A DNA stretch of 9,838 nt from Eubacteriales bacterium. GTDB lineage: Bacteria; Bacillota; Clostridia; Oscillospirales; CAG-272. The translations under genes and the position numbers were made by a program. Below, in pieces: positions 1 through 5,694 of this stretch (the stretch's first letter is position 1; the number at the start of each line of letters is the position of its first letter). Location: NCBI GenBank assembly GCA_028709565.1, contig JAQVWU010000076.1, positions 1 to 9,838 of the forward strand, in the 5' to 3' direction. Under the pieces are notes generated by a model. It was not told the origin of the DNA. It ran no database searches and saw only the letters and a program-made list of their open reading frames with translations.

Positions 1-52
1 ATAATAGACGCTTCGCGGCTGCGTTATATTATTTGCTTTTACCCGTTAATTT

Positions 53-847
53 TTATTGCTTTTTCTTTGCTTTCAGGAAAGCCAAAGCCGCAGCGCCCAT
101 GGCGGCAACCGTTATCATAGCGATATCCAGGGTCTGCGCCGCCGGTGCCTCGGTTTTTGGCGCCTCGGCGGGTGATTCGATAACCGGCGCCTCCGTTTCG
201 GGTTCGGGATATGTGACCTCTTCGGCGCTGAGCTTGAATTCATAGGGAGCTTTCTGCGCGCCTATACAGACGATTTGGGAGGCGTCCGCGACCAATATGT
301 TATTGATCTGTGTACTGTAGTTGAAGATGTCCCCCGCTTTATTGGCGTTGGGATACGCAAATTCCACTGTGTAGGAATTGCCGTTCCTTGTCGCCTGTCC
401 GATATAACCCTCCTCACCGGTGACCGTTGGTGAGCCCGTAATCCTGTGCCCGAATGCGTCCAGGTTAACGAGAGATTCAATTCCGCCCACATTCCACCAC
501 ATCTCGCACACATCGTTTTGCCACGTATAATCGGCTGCGTTGAGCGCTTCGGCGCCTACCGACAGCAGCGTGCTGTCCGTGACCGTTGTACAGACATAGA
601 AATAGTTATCGTCCCAGAGAAAATAGCTGACGGCAGCCGTATCGGCGGCGTCCGCATATTCGGCGCCCGCGGTATAAACAGGATTTTCAATGGTGGTTGC
701 ATAACTGTGAGACTGCAGATAGATATCGTCGAGAATGCCGTTAACAACGGGAGTGCCTTTTTTCACATCACCTCCGCTTGCGTAAAGCGGCAGAGTCATG
801 ACAATCGCAACAAACAGGATTGCCGACAGAAACATTGATCTGCGCAT
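53..847 (-). CDS. Secreted, surface-anchored CBM9-like carbohydrate-binding protein
   Basis: 264 residues from the ATG at 847. A GTG nine bases upstream (856) is also open, but the ribosome site GAGGTG overlaps that GTG and lies six bases before the ATG, so the ATG is preferred. Residues 1-23 form a signal peptide (Arg-Arg, hydrophobic core, likely cut after LYA). Residues about 30-190 look like a CBM9/DOMON-type sugar-binding beta-sandwich: an opening VNGILDD, then SYFLWDDNYFYVCTTVTD and WQNDVCEMWW, the aromatic and acidic signature of that family. A Pro/Glu/Ala-rich linker follows (about 208-238), then AAQTLD, a 17-residue hydrophobic segment (242-258) and the basic tail KAKKKQ, the layout of a wall- or membrane-anchor signal. 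No catalytic domain is visible. It is the last gene of the glycan-related unit, 72 bp after the toroid gene, and probably displays a binding domain for the same substrate. Domain call fairly sure; ligand unknown. Confidence 0.8.
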   Translation of the reverse strand: MRRSMFLSAILFVAIVMTLPLYASGGDVKKGTPVVNGILDDIYLQSHSYATTIENPVYTAGAEYADAADTAAVSYFLWDDNYFYVCTTVTDSTLLSVGAEALNAADYTWQNDVCEMWWNVGGIESLVNLDAFGHRITGSPTVTGEEGYIGQATRNGNSYTVEFAYPNANKAGDIFNYSTQINNILVADASQIVCIGAQKAPYEFKLSAEEVTYPEPETEAPVIESPAEAPKTEAPAAQTLDIAMITVAAMGAAALAFLKAKKKQ

Positions 848-866
848 TGCATTCACCTCACATAAT

Positions 867-895
867 ATTTTAAAAAAAGCTTATATACAGGTCAA
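867..895 (-). promoter_or_regulatory. Putative promoter of the CBM9-like gene
   Basis: On the minus strand TTGACC (890-895) and TAAAAT (867-872) are 17 bp apart, each one mismatch from consensus. A start near 860 would leave a very short leader before the GAGGTG ribosome site. It lies between the end of the toroid gene and the CBM9 gene, so the latter could be transcribed on its own as well as by read-through. Confidence 0.5.
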
Positions 896-916
896 TTATA
901 CGGGTCTTGCCGGCAT

Positions 917-948
917 TTGTCAATATGCCGGACAATTATTGTCAATAT
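917..948. repeat. Nested direct and inverted repeats at the end of the toroid gene
   Basis: TTGTCAATAT occurs twice, at 917-926 and 939-948, exactly 22 bp apart. Between and overlapping them is the 13-bp palindrome GACAAT-T-ATTGTC (931-943). A CCGGCAT/ATGCCGG inverted repeat (910-916 with 925-931) encloses the first copy. The repeats overlap the last codons and stop of the toroid gene and sit just upstream of the CBM9 promoter, so they could be an operator or a poor intrinsic terminator (no T-run follows). Coding constraint and chance are alternatives. Confidence 0.4.
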
Positions 949-1939
949 ATTTCTTGAGAAAGCTCAGGATTTCCATGGTGCAGTCCGCTATCCGGTTATG
1001 ACGGTGGTTTCTGTTGGTCGAAAAATAGCCGAAATAACCCCAGGGGTCTTTTATCTGACTGCCCCAGTCCCATAGCCCGTCGGCGTTTTGGTTTTCCGAC
1101 AGCCAGTTTATGGTATCCCCCAGATAGAGCGACGAACCGCGGAACTGATTTATATAATTAAATGTGGCAAACCACCGGCGCGTTTTATTGTATATAAAAT
1201 TTTCCGGAAGGGCAGCCGGACTTTCCCACCAGAAATAGCCGTGACGATAGGCATGTTCCCCGTAATGAAGGAGCATGGCGTTTTCCAGTCCCGGGGGCAG
1301 CCGGTCGCGTCGTTTTAGGAGCAATTCGGTCTGCATGGGGACCAGCCGGTCCTCCCGCGTCCAAAACACCTCATGCTGGGCCCGGCGTTCCCGTTCATAG
1401 GAATATTCGCCGCTCTCAAAGGCGCGTACGGCGATATACAGCCATTCGGTATATGCCGCGTCGCACAGCGGGTTGTCCGGCTTTATCGCTTCAATCATAT
1501 CGCATATTCTTGCCCTGTTCCACGGGATGACCCGTTCGTTTGATTCGCGGAATTTTTCCCGGGCGGTGCCGTTCAGAAAATCCTCCAGATATTCGTTTGC
1601 GCACAGTAATATGTCCCGGTCCTCAATGGTCAGACCGATATACAGGCATCGGCTGATTGCCGTCGCCGATGTGGGGAATCTGTCCTTCGCCGAATAATCC
1701 TTTGATAACAATTTACCCCAGCCGCCGTATCTGTCCTGCTCCCGGTACAGTTCCTCCACAATATCGCTCTCGAGGAAGGCCGGGCGCAGAGCGGTCAGCC
1801 CGGGGTCGTCATACCCCCGGTCCAGCAGATGAAACAGGATTTTATAGCGCACCGCCGGGTATTCGCAAAAGTCATGCAGACGCAGCGCGGCTTTGTTAAA
1901 TTCCTCTCTTGTCAAAGCGTTCACCCCGCTGCCCGTCAA
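920..1939 (-). CDS. Alpha/alpha-toroid (terpenoid-cyclase-like fold) protein of unknown function
   Basis: 339 residues from a TTG at 1939, which overlaps the upstream stop as TTGA, a translational-coupling arrangement. A GTG at 1924 and a second TTG at 1915 are alternatives; the last has GGGGTG six bases upstream, so the exact start is uncertain. No signal peptide or membrane segment. Helix-rich repeats such as RFPTSATAISRCLYIGL (about 88-104) and a C-terminal QNADGLWDWG resemble the QW motif (QxxxGxW) and inner-helix pattern of squalene cyclase/prenyltransferase toroids. That fold is also common in uncharacterised proteins beside carbohydrate-active enzymes. The acidic DxDD motif of true class II cyclases is not evident, so terpene cyclisation is unlikely. 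Given its coupling to the GH20-like protein, I infer a role in processing or sensing the same glycan. Function not recognised. Confidence 0.7.
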   Translation of the reverse strand: MTGSGVNALTREEFNKAALRLHDFCEYPAVRYKILFHLLDRGYDDPGLTALRPAFLESDIVEELYREQDRYGGWGKLLSKDYSAKDRFPTSATAISRCLYIGLTIEDRDILLCANEYLEDFLNGTAREKFRESNERVIPWNRARICDMIEAIKPDNPLCDAAYTEWLYIAVRAFESGEYSYERERRAQHEVFWTREDRLVPMQTELLLKRRDRLPPGLENAMLLHYGEHAYRHGYFWWESPAALPENFIYNKTRRWFATFNYINQFRGSSLYLGDTINWLSENQNADGLWDWGSQIKDPWGYFGYFSTNRNHRHNRIADCTMEILSFLKKYIDNNCPAY

Positions 1940-4641
1940 TCGGCGAATTGCAGCCAGCCGTACCGGTCGGGGTTAAGCGAACTCTGGGCCAGCCGATGAC
2001 CAACGACGGGGCGGTTTACCCATCCGCCGTCGATTATTATGTTGAAGCGCAGCGGATTGAAACGATGGGCGGCGGGCCGTTCAATCTCGGTAAACGGCAG
2101 CCTAACCTCAACCGTACCCTCATCGGTCACCTTTGTCGGCAGCTGTCCAATAATCTGCGGCGGCCGCAGCGTGTCGGTAATCTTTAACGTTGTGCTGCCC
2201 TTTCGCGGGTCAAAGCGATATACCCGCTCCGGCCAGAGTCTGCGGGACATGAGGTGCAGCTCGAAGGGCTGCGCCTTTCCCGAAAAACCGACCCGCCATA
2301 TAATCGATTCATCGGTATAGCTTACACTGAAATGCCCGTTCATTCCTTTGGCGGTCTGCTCCCCGGGCTGTGACACGCCGGATTCCGGACGGCAGACATA
2401 AACCGGACGGTCCGGTTCCTGCCCGGTATATACGGGGAAAGGCAGCAGACCCTGACGCAGCCTTTCCTCCGTTTGGGGCAGGTCGGTATCGAGAACCTCT
2501 TCCAGCCGGCCGATTCGGGCGCTGAGCTTTTCGGGATAGAAGCGAAAACCCTCATGCTCGGAATTGAAACCCAGTGCCGGGTCGGTCATACAGCATTCGG
2601 CAAGCGTGCGGCTGTTTTTCTTTTCGGCATGTATCAGCCCCTCCAGCTGTCTCAGACAGGCAAGGGCGGGAGCGCCGGTCAGATCAGCCATTTCCTCCCG
2701 CAGCTGATAAAACCTCAGGATGTTGCAGCAGCTTGCAAATAATATACCCAGCGCGCGGGCGGTATTGATGTCCCGCAGGCGGTCGGTGTCCCCTTCAAAG
2801 GCGGGCTCTATCTTTTCAAGTATTTTCAGCCCCTGCTGCCAGGTACGCCGCATGCGGTTTGTGAGCAGCAGCGCTTCCTCAAGGCTAAAGGCGTCCTGCA
2901 GACATTCGCCGATTCTGTCACCGTGCACGGGAAATTCGGGCATATACTTCCAGTTGGCGATAAGCGGCTGATTGACCGGTTTGAGATACAGCGGCCAGAC
3001 CGGTCCGTCGTGAACCGGCGCGTAATAACCGAAGACGTGATAGACGGGATACCGTGCGTATGCCTCCTGGAAAAGTTCCCAGGCCCGGGCAACATCACGG
3101 CTGTATGGTCCCCAGTCGGGCAGCGCCAGCCGGTAAAGAAAGTCGCTCTTGTTGTCGTTCCACGGTTCAAAGGACAGGCGCCCGGCTGCCCGGGTCATCA
3201 GGGAGGGATAGTTGCCGAAATACCAGCTCTGCATGGCGCCGCTTACCCCCAGCTCACGCATCCGCTTATATTTATCATACAGGATACCCGGGACCGGGAC
3301 ATGGGTAACCGAGGCAACCTCATGGGAACAGCCCACCTGCAGTTTTGCGAATATGCGCGTATCGTTTTTTTGCGCCTCAAGGGCGGTTCTGCGGAAGAGT
3401 TCGCTCGGACCGGTATAGGACAGCCAATAGTCATCGGCGCGGCGGACACGCCCCAGTTGTTCAACCAGACCGGACGATTCGAAATTGTGCTGCAGAATGA
3501 CCGATTCAGGCATTTTACCCGCCGCTTCCGCCGTACCGTCCGCTCCCCAGAGCAGATACTGCGAATAGGGCCAGGAAATAAATTCGGCATCGGGGTCGGC
3601 GTCCCTCATACCCCGCTGCAGCGATGTCAGCACATCGGCCAGCACCTCCGATGGCTGCCGTCCGGCGCAGCGGGGACAGTTATTGTGATCGGAATATCCG
3701 GAGGCGCAGTGGGTCAGCCGCTCCCCGACGCTGATGTCAATCATACCGCCCAGTCCGGGCACCTCGCTGAAGAGGTTGTTTGACGCTTCATAAAGAAAGC
3801 TGCGGGCAAGGTCCGAATTTGGGCAAAAACAGGTCAGTCCTCCCTGCCTGCTGCCCATCAGCTCCGGGTAATCCTTTTCATACAGGCGGATATCCGCATA
3901 GCGGCTGTGATCGCGCTCATCGATAAAGGCGGTCGGTTCGATGAAAAAGACAAAGATACGGATACCGTAGCGGGCGCAGCGCTTAACCGTCTCCCGCAGT
4001 TTGGGCAGGTGAACATCGGCCCTGCGTCCGAATCCCGGCAGCACCGTAACCGGCACGGTGTCCCTGAAGGTAATGGTCAGCCACAGGGCGTTGACCCCCT
4101 CGTGGGCCAGCCGGTTAAGGTATTCATCGGGATAATAGTTCACATCATCCTCCAGTTCGTCCCGGTTCATCGGCGGACGCTTGATGGGGCCGAAAAAGCA
4201 GCGGGACAGGCGGGTGCGGATAAAGGGCCGCTTCTCAATGCGCTGATAAGGCAAAACCGGAGCCCCCGCAGCCAGTATACCCTCCTCGATACAGACCAGC
4301 CCCCGTCGGACACCCTCCGGTCCGGCCGCCTGCAGGGTCATGCCTCCCGGCTGTACGATAAACCGAAAGGTCTCCCCACAGCCGGTCTCCGTCCGCTCAA
4401 TAACCAAACTTACAGCCTTTTCATTCCGGGCGTTTATCTCCAGCACCCGGCAGAAGCGCTCGAAGTCGGCCAGCGCCGTCTCTAAAACACCGTCCCGGTC
4501 ATCAAAGTCCATACGGACACAAATACCGTCCGCCAGTGACAGTGCATTATCACCCGCCGCCCTCTCCCGCCAGAAAACAGGTTTGGCCGTATGCAGCGGT
4601 TTTTTAAGCTCTTCTATAAAGTCCCACGCCGGTTCCCGCAT
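1936..4641 (-). CDS. GH20-like glycoside hydrolase-type protein with C-terminal CBM9/DOMON-like domain
   Basis: 901 residues from the ATG at 4641. The reading frame is open to 4695, but the promoter at 4675-4703 would start transcripts near 4668, and GGAGTG lies six bases before this ATG. Residues about 35-145 resemble the small alpha/beta domain preceding GH20 barrels, ending in PYQRIEKRPFIRTR, comparable to the lead-in of GH20 enzymes. Residues about 150-520 look like a TIM barrel: NALWLTITF, a strand RIFVFFIEP, then GGMIDISVGERLTHC (298-312) with a conserved-looking Glu307, and a CPRC pair (322-325) followed by an amphipathic helix. The canonical GH20 Asp-Glu catalytic pair (HxGGDE) is not seen; Glu307 is the candidate acid. 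Residues about 530-740 are mainly helical. Residues about 766-901 are beta-rich and end in RFNIIIDGG and NPDRYGWLQF, like a CBM9/DOMON domain. No signal peptide, so it probably acts in the cytoplasm on imported oligosaccharide. First gene of a three-gene unit. Hydrolase superfamily likely; substrate and catalytic activity unproven. Confidence 0.75.
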   Translation of the reverse strand: MREPAWDFIEELKKPLHTAKPVFWRERAAGDNALSLADGICVRMDFDDRDGVLETALADFERFCRVLEINARNEKAVSLVIERTETGCGETFRFIVQPGGMTLQAAGPEGVRRGLVCIEEGILAAGAPVLPYQRIEKRPFIRTRLSRCFFGPIKRPPMNRDELEDDVNYYPDEYLNRLAHEGVNALWLTITFRDTVPVTVLPGFGRRADVHLPKLRETVKRCARYGIRIFVFFIEPTAFIDERDHSRYADIRLYEKDYPELMGSRQGGLTCFCPNSDLARSFLYEASNNLFSEVPGLGGMIDISVGERLTHCASGYSDHNNCPRCAGRQPSEVLADVLTSLQRGMRDADPDAEFISWPYSQYLLWGADGTAEAAGKMPESVILQHNFESSGLVEQLGRVRRADDYWLSYTGPSELFRRTALEAQKNDTRIFAKLQVGCSHEVASVTHVPVPGILYDKYKRMRELGVSGAMQSWYFGNYPSLMTRAAGRLSFEPWNDNKSDFLYRLALPDWGPYSRDVARAWELFQEAYARYPVYHVFGYYAPVHDGPVWPLYLKPVNQPLIANWKYMPEFPVHGDRIGECLQDAFSLEEALLLTNRMRRTWQQGLKILEKIEPAFEGDTDRLRDINTARALGILFASCCNILRFYQLREEMADLTGAPALACLRQLEGLIHAEKKNSRTLAECCMTDPALGFNSEHEGFRFYPEKLSARIGRLEEVLDTDLPQTEERLRQGLLPFPVYTGQEPDRPVYVCRPESGVSQPGEQTAKGMNGHFSVSYTDESIIWRVGFSGKAQPFELHLMSRRLWPERVYRFDPRKGSTTLKITDTLRPPQIIGQLPTKVTDEGTVEVRLPFTEIERPAAHRFNPLRFNIIIDGGWVNRPVVGHRLAQSSLNPDRYGWLQFAD

Positions 4642-4674
4642 ATTAATCACTCCGTTCATATTCATTACATGCGT

Positions 4675-4703
4675 ATTATAACATCGCGACTGCAAACTGT
4701 AAA
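4675..4703 (-). promoter_or_regulatory. Promoter of the GH20-like operon
   Basis: TTTACA (4698-4703, one mismatch) and a perfect TATAAT (4675-4680) are separated by 17 bp on the minus strand. Predicted start near 4668 gives a leader of about 27 bases carrying GGAGTG before the ATG at 4641. This also rules out the longer upstream start for the gene. Confidence 0.75.
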
Positions 4704-4788
4704 TACCGTTACGTCAAATCCCCATTCACCAACCGAATACATGAATATTGATTTTTTCGCCGTAAAATCCATATTTTTACTGCTTTAA

Positions 4789-4830
4789 TCAAACGGCTAT
4801 AAAAGACACCCGTGTGTGTCTTTATATTTT
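4789..4830. repeat. Flank of repeat module B (copy of the module A flank)
   Basis: TCAAACGGCT (4789-4798) and GTCTTTATATTTT (4818-4830) occur identically at 5076-5085 and 5106-5118, with almost the same spacing (19 and 20 bp between them). After each comes an AT-rich run ending in TTCTTTG (4840-4846; 5131-5137), then a 24-bp repeat array. In module A this DNA codes for the C-terminal part of the wHTH protein. Here it is non-coding. Confidence 0.7.
4802..4823. terminator. Bidirectional hairpin, likely terminator of the wHTH gene
   Basis: AAAGACAC (4802-4809) pairs perfectly with GTGTCTTT (4816-4823) across a six-base loop. Read on the minus strand the stem is followed by TTTTAT, suiting the end of wHTH-gene transcripts and insulating the GH20-like operon. 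On the plus strand it is followed by ATATTTTATTT. It lies within the conserved flank of module B; the module A copy does not keep the stem. Confidence 0.5.
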
Positions 4831-4851
4831 ATTTATTATTTCTTTGTTGGC

Positions 4852-4971
4852 GGTATCCGGGTACCCCTGCCGGCCGGTATTACAATACCACAGGCGAGCG
4901 GCACTGTAATACCTTCGGGGAACGGTACCCCTGTACCGCCGGGGAGAGGTATCACGTTACCGGACCCGATA
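4852..4971. repeat. Orphan array B: five 24-bp palindromic, iteron-like repeats
   Basis: Five contiguous 24-bp units start at 4852, 4876, 4900, 4924 and 4948. Four begin GGTA-N6-TACC and the third GGCA-N6-TACC; the central six bases differ in each, and units 1-4 continue with a mostly GC-rich stretch. The invariant palindromic ends around variable centres suggest selection on the half-sites, as in protein-binding iterons. On the minus strand the array reads as an eight-residue repeat (VP-x-P-x-G-[TI]-x), but a TGA stop precedes it, a tandem stop follows it and no start is available, so it is not an expressed gene. It has the same period, unit number and orientation as array A (5138-5257) but a different consensus. 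It is most easily read as the decayed tail/origin segment of a lost sister gene. Confidence 0.85.
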
Positions 4972-5011
4972 TTAAATTTTCAATGACCGCGATACTCTGC
5001 CGCTGTAAAAG

Positions 5012-5539
5012 CTACGAACTGTCCATAAATTCGATGTGAAAAAACAGTCTGTGTTTAGTAAATAATTCCGTTCTGTCAAACGGCTTAATAAATCCGCACA
5101 AGTATGTCTTTATATTTTTTTTAGTTTTCTTTCTTTGGGTGACCGATTTGTCCCCGGGTGTGGTGACCGGTTCGTCATCAGGCGAGGTGATAAATGCGTC
5201 ACCGGGGGAGGCGCAGGATTCGTCACCGGGAGCAGAATATTGTTCGTCTGCGACCGGGTGTTTTACACGCCACAGGATATGGTCGGACTGAATCGCCATC
5301 TCCCGCGGGGAGGTAAAGGTCGCTTCTTTTACCACCGTTATGATGTTCTTTTTGATTAGGATTTTCAGCGCCCTCTGAATACCCCTTTTGCTCACACCCG
5401 TCTCCCGGGACAGGAAGGATTCGGACAGCGCGCGCGAAGTCTGCCGCCGGATACACATGACTATCGCGTATTGGACAACCCCTAGATTCGCCGTCATAAA
5501 CGCATCGGATATACCGTCCGGAACAGGCGTATCGTTCAT
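5012..5539 (-). CDS. Winged-helix DNA-binding protein, phage O/replication-initiator-like, with internal repeats
   Basis: 175 residues; the ATG at 5539 has AAGGA eight bases upstream. Residues about 20-92 form a winged helix-turn-helix: LSESFLSRETGVSKRGIQRALKILIKKNIITVV is the helix-turn-helix and wing entry, resembling the N-terminal DNA-binding domain of lambda-O-like replication proteins and replisome organisers. Residues 102-134 are four eight-residue repeats of the form [ST]-[PS]-[GD]-D-x-x-[VI]-T, encoded by 24-bp DNA repeats. A basic stretch QRKKTKKNIK (135-144) and a short C-terminal tail follow. Lambda O has the same order: DNA-binding domain, a linker whose DNA contains the origin iterons, an AT-rich segment, then a partner-binding end. 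Here no partner domain, helicase or loader is nearby and no other phage genes are present, so it is an isolated copy. An A8 run at codons for KK-N is a possible slippage site; either shift would truncate the tail. It might instead be a self-regulating transcription factor. Confidence 0.75.
   Translation of the reverse strand: MNDTPVPDGISDAFMTANLGVVQYAIVMCIRRQTSRALSESFLSRETGVSKRGIQRALKILIKKNIITVVKEATFTSPREMAIQSDHILWRVKHPVADEQYSAPGDESCASPGDAFITSPDDEPVTTPGDKSVTQRKKTKKNIKTYLCGFIKPFDRTELFTKHRLFFHIEFMDSS
5076..5118. repeat. Flank of repeat module A, inside the wHTH gene
   Basis: Contains TCAAACGGCT (5076-5085) and GTCTTTATATTTT (5106-5118), both identical to the pair at 4789-4830. With the T-rich run up to TTCTTTG at 5131-5137 it forms an AT-rich segment directly beside the repeat array, which is where an unwinding element would sit in an iteron origin. 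It encodes roughly residues 134-155 of the wHTH protein. Confidence 0.7.
5138..5257. repeat. Array A: 24-bp iteron-like repeats within the wHTH gene
   Basis: Units start at 5138, 5162, 5186, 5210 and 5234; the fifth is degenerate. The consensus is GGTGAC-N6-GTCACC followed by six mostly G-rich bases, so each unit is an 18-bp interrupted palindrome, closest in unit 3 (GGTGA-N8-TCACC). Being a multiple of three, the repeat stays in frame and gives the eight-residue protein repeat T-P-G-D-K-S-V-T and variants. Synonymous as well as non-synonymous positions of the half-sites look conserved, which points to constraint on DNA as well as protein. Confidence 0.85.
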
Positions 5540-5607
5540 GCTTTGCTTCCTTCACATAATATCGGTTAATCGTCCCATCCGAGATTAACATCTATGTTTT
5601 ATCGTCT

Positions 5608-5641
5608 ATTATATTATATCATATAACGGTAGGAAAAGCAA
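5608..5641 (-). promoter_or_regulatory. Putative promoter of the wHTH gene
   Basis: Two overlapping TATAAT hexamers (5613-5618 and 5608-5613) on the minus strand; the first is 17 bp from TTGCTT (5636-5641), a poor -35. It lies about 75-100 bp upstream of the start codon in an AT-rich gap. A short AAAAGC-AA-GCTTTT hairpin (5634-5647) overlaps the -35 and might be a weak terminator for the HAD gene. Confidence 0.45.
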
Positions 5642-5662
5642 GCTTTTTGAAAATATTTTTAT

Positions 5663-5694
5663 CACTTATTTCAATCGGCGCACTTATTTCAATC
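5663..5694. repeat. Two-copy 14-bp direct repeat at the end of the HAD gene
   Basis: CACTTATTTCAATC is present at 5663-5676 and 5681-5694, an 18-bp period. The second copy covers the HAD gene's last codon and stop. It looks like a small tandem duplication that copied the gene's 3' end. Two copies are too few, and too closely spaced, for a CRISPR array. Confidence 0.6.

Noticed and set aside
1..52. ACGC/GCGT inverted repeat downstream of the CBM9-like gene as a terminator
   Set aside because: The stem is only four pairs with a nine-base loop and no proper T-run, and the region is cut by the window edge.
446..838. 130-residue plus-strand frame opposite the CBM9-like gene
   Set aside because: Antisense to a clear signal peptide, CBM9 domain and anchor; no ribosome site.
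2923..3783. 286-residue plus-strand frame inside the GH20-like gene
   Set aside because: Shadow of a high-GC minus-strand gene with recognisable protein features; the translation has no domain and low-complexity composition.
4762..4780. GTAAAA-N7-TTTTAC inverted repeat upstream of the GH20-like operon promoter
   Set aside because: AT-rich and short, so chance is likely; no second copy near the other genes of the unit. Could be revisited as an operator.
4812..5039. Plus-strand open frame through array B with eight-residue repeats (RY-x-x-T-x-GE type)
   Set aside because: The start would be a GTG inside a hairpin with no ribosome site. A 24-bp repeat without stops is open on several frames automatically.
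5135..5359. Plus-strand open frame through array A (GDRFV-type repeats)
   Set aside because: Shadow of the wHTH gene; the opposite strand has the promoter, ribosome site and a recognisable domain.
5663..5694. Possible CRISPR fragment (GATTGAAAT-like repeat ends)
   Set aside because: Only two copies, a 4-bp gap and no cas genes; better explained as a small tandem duplication.
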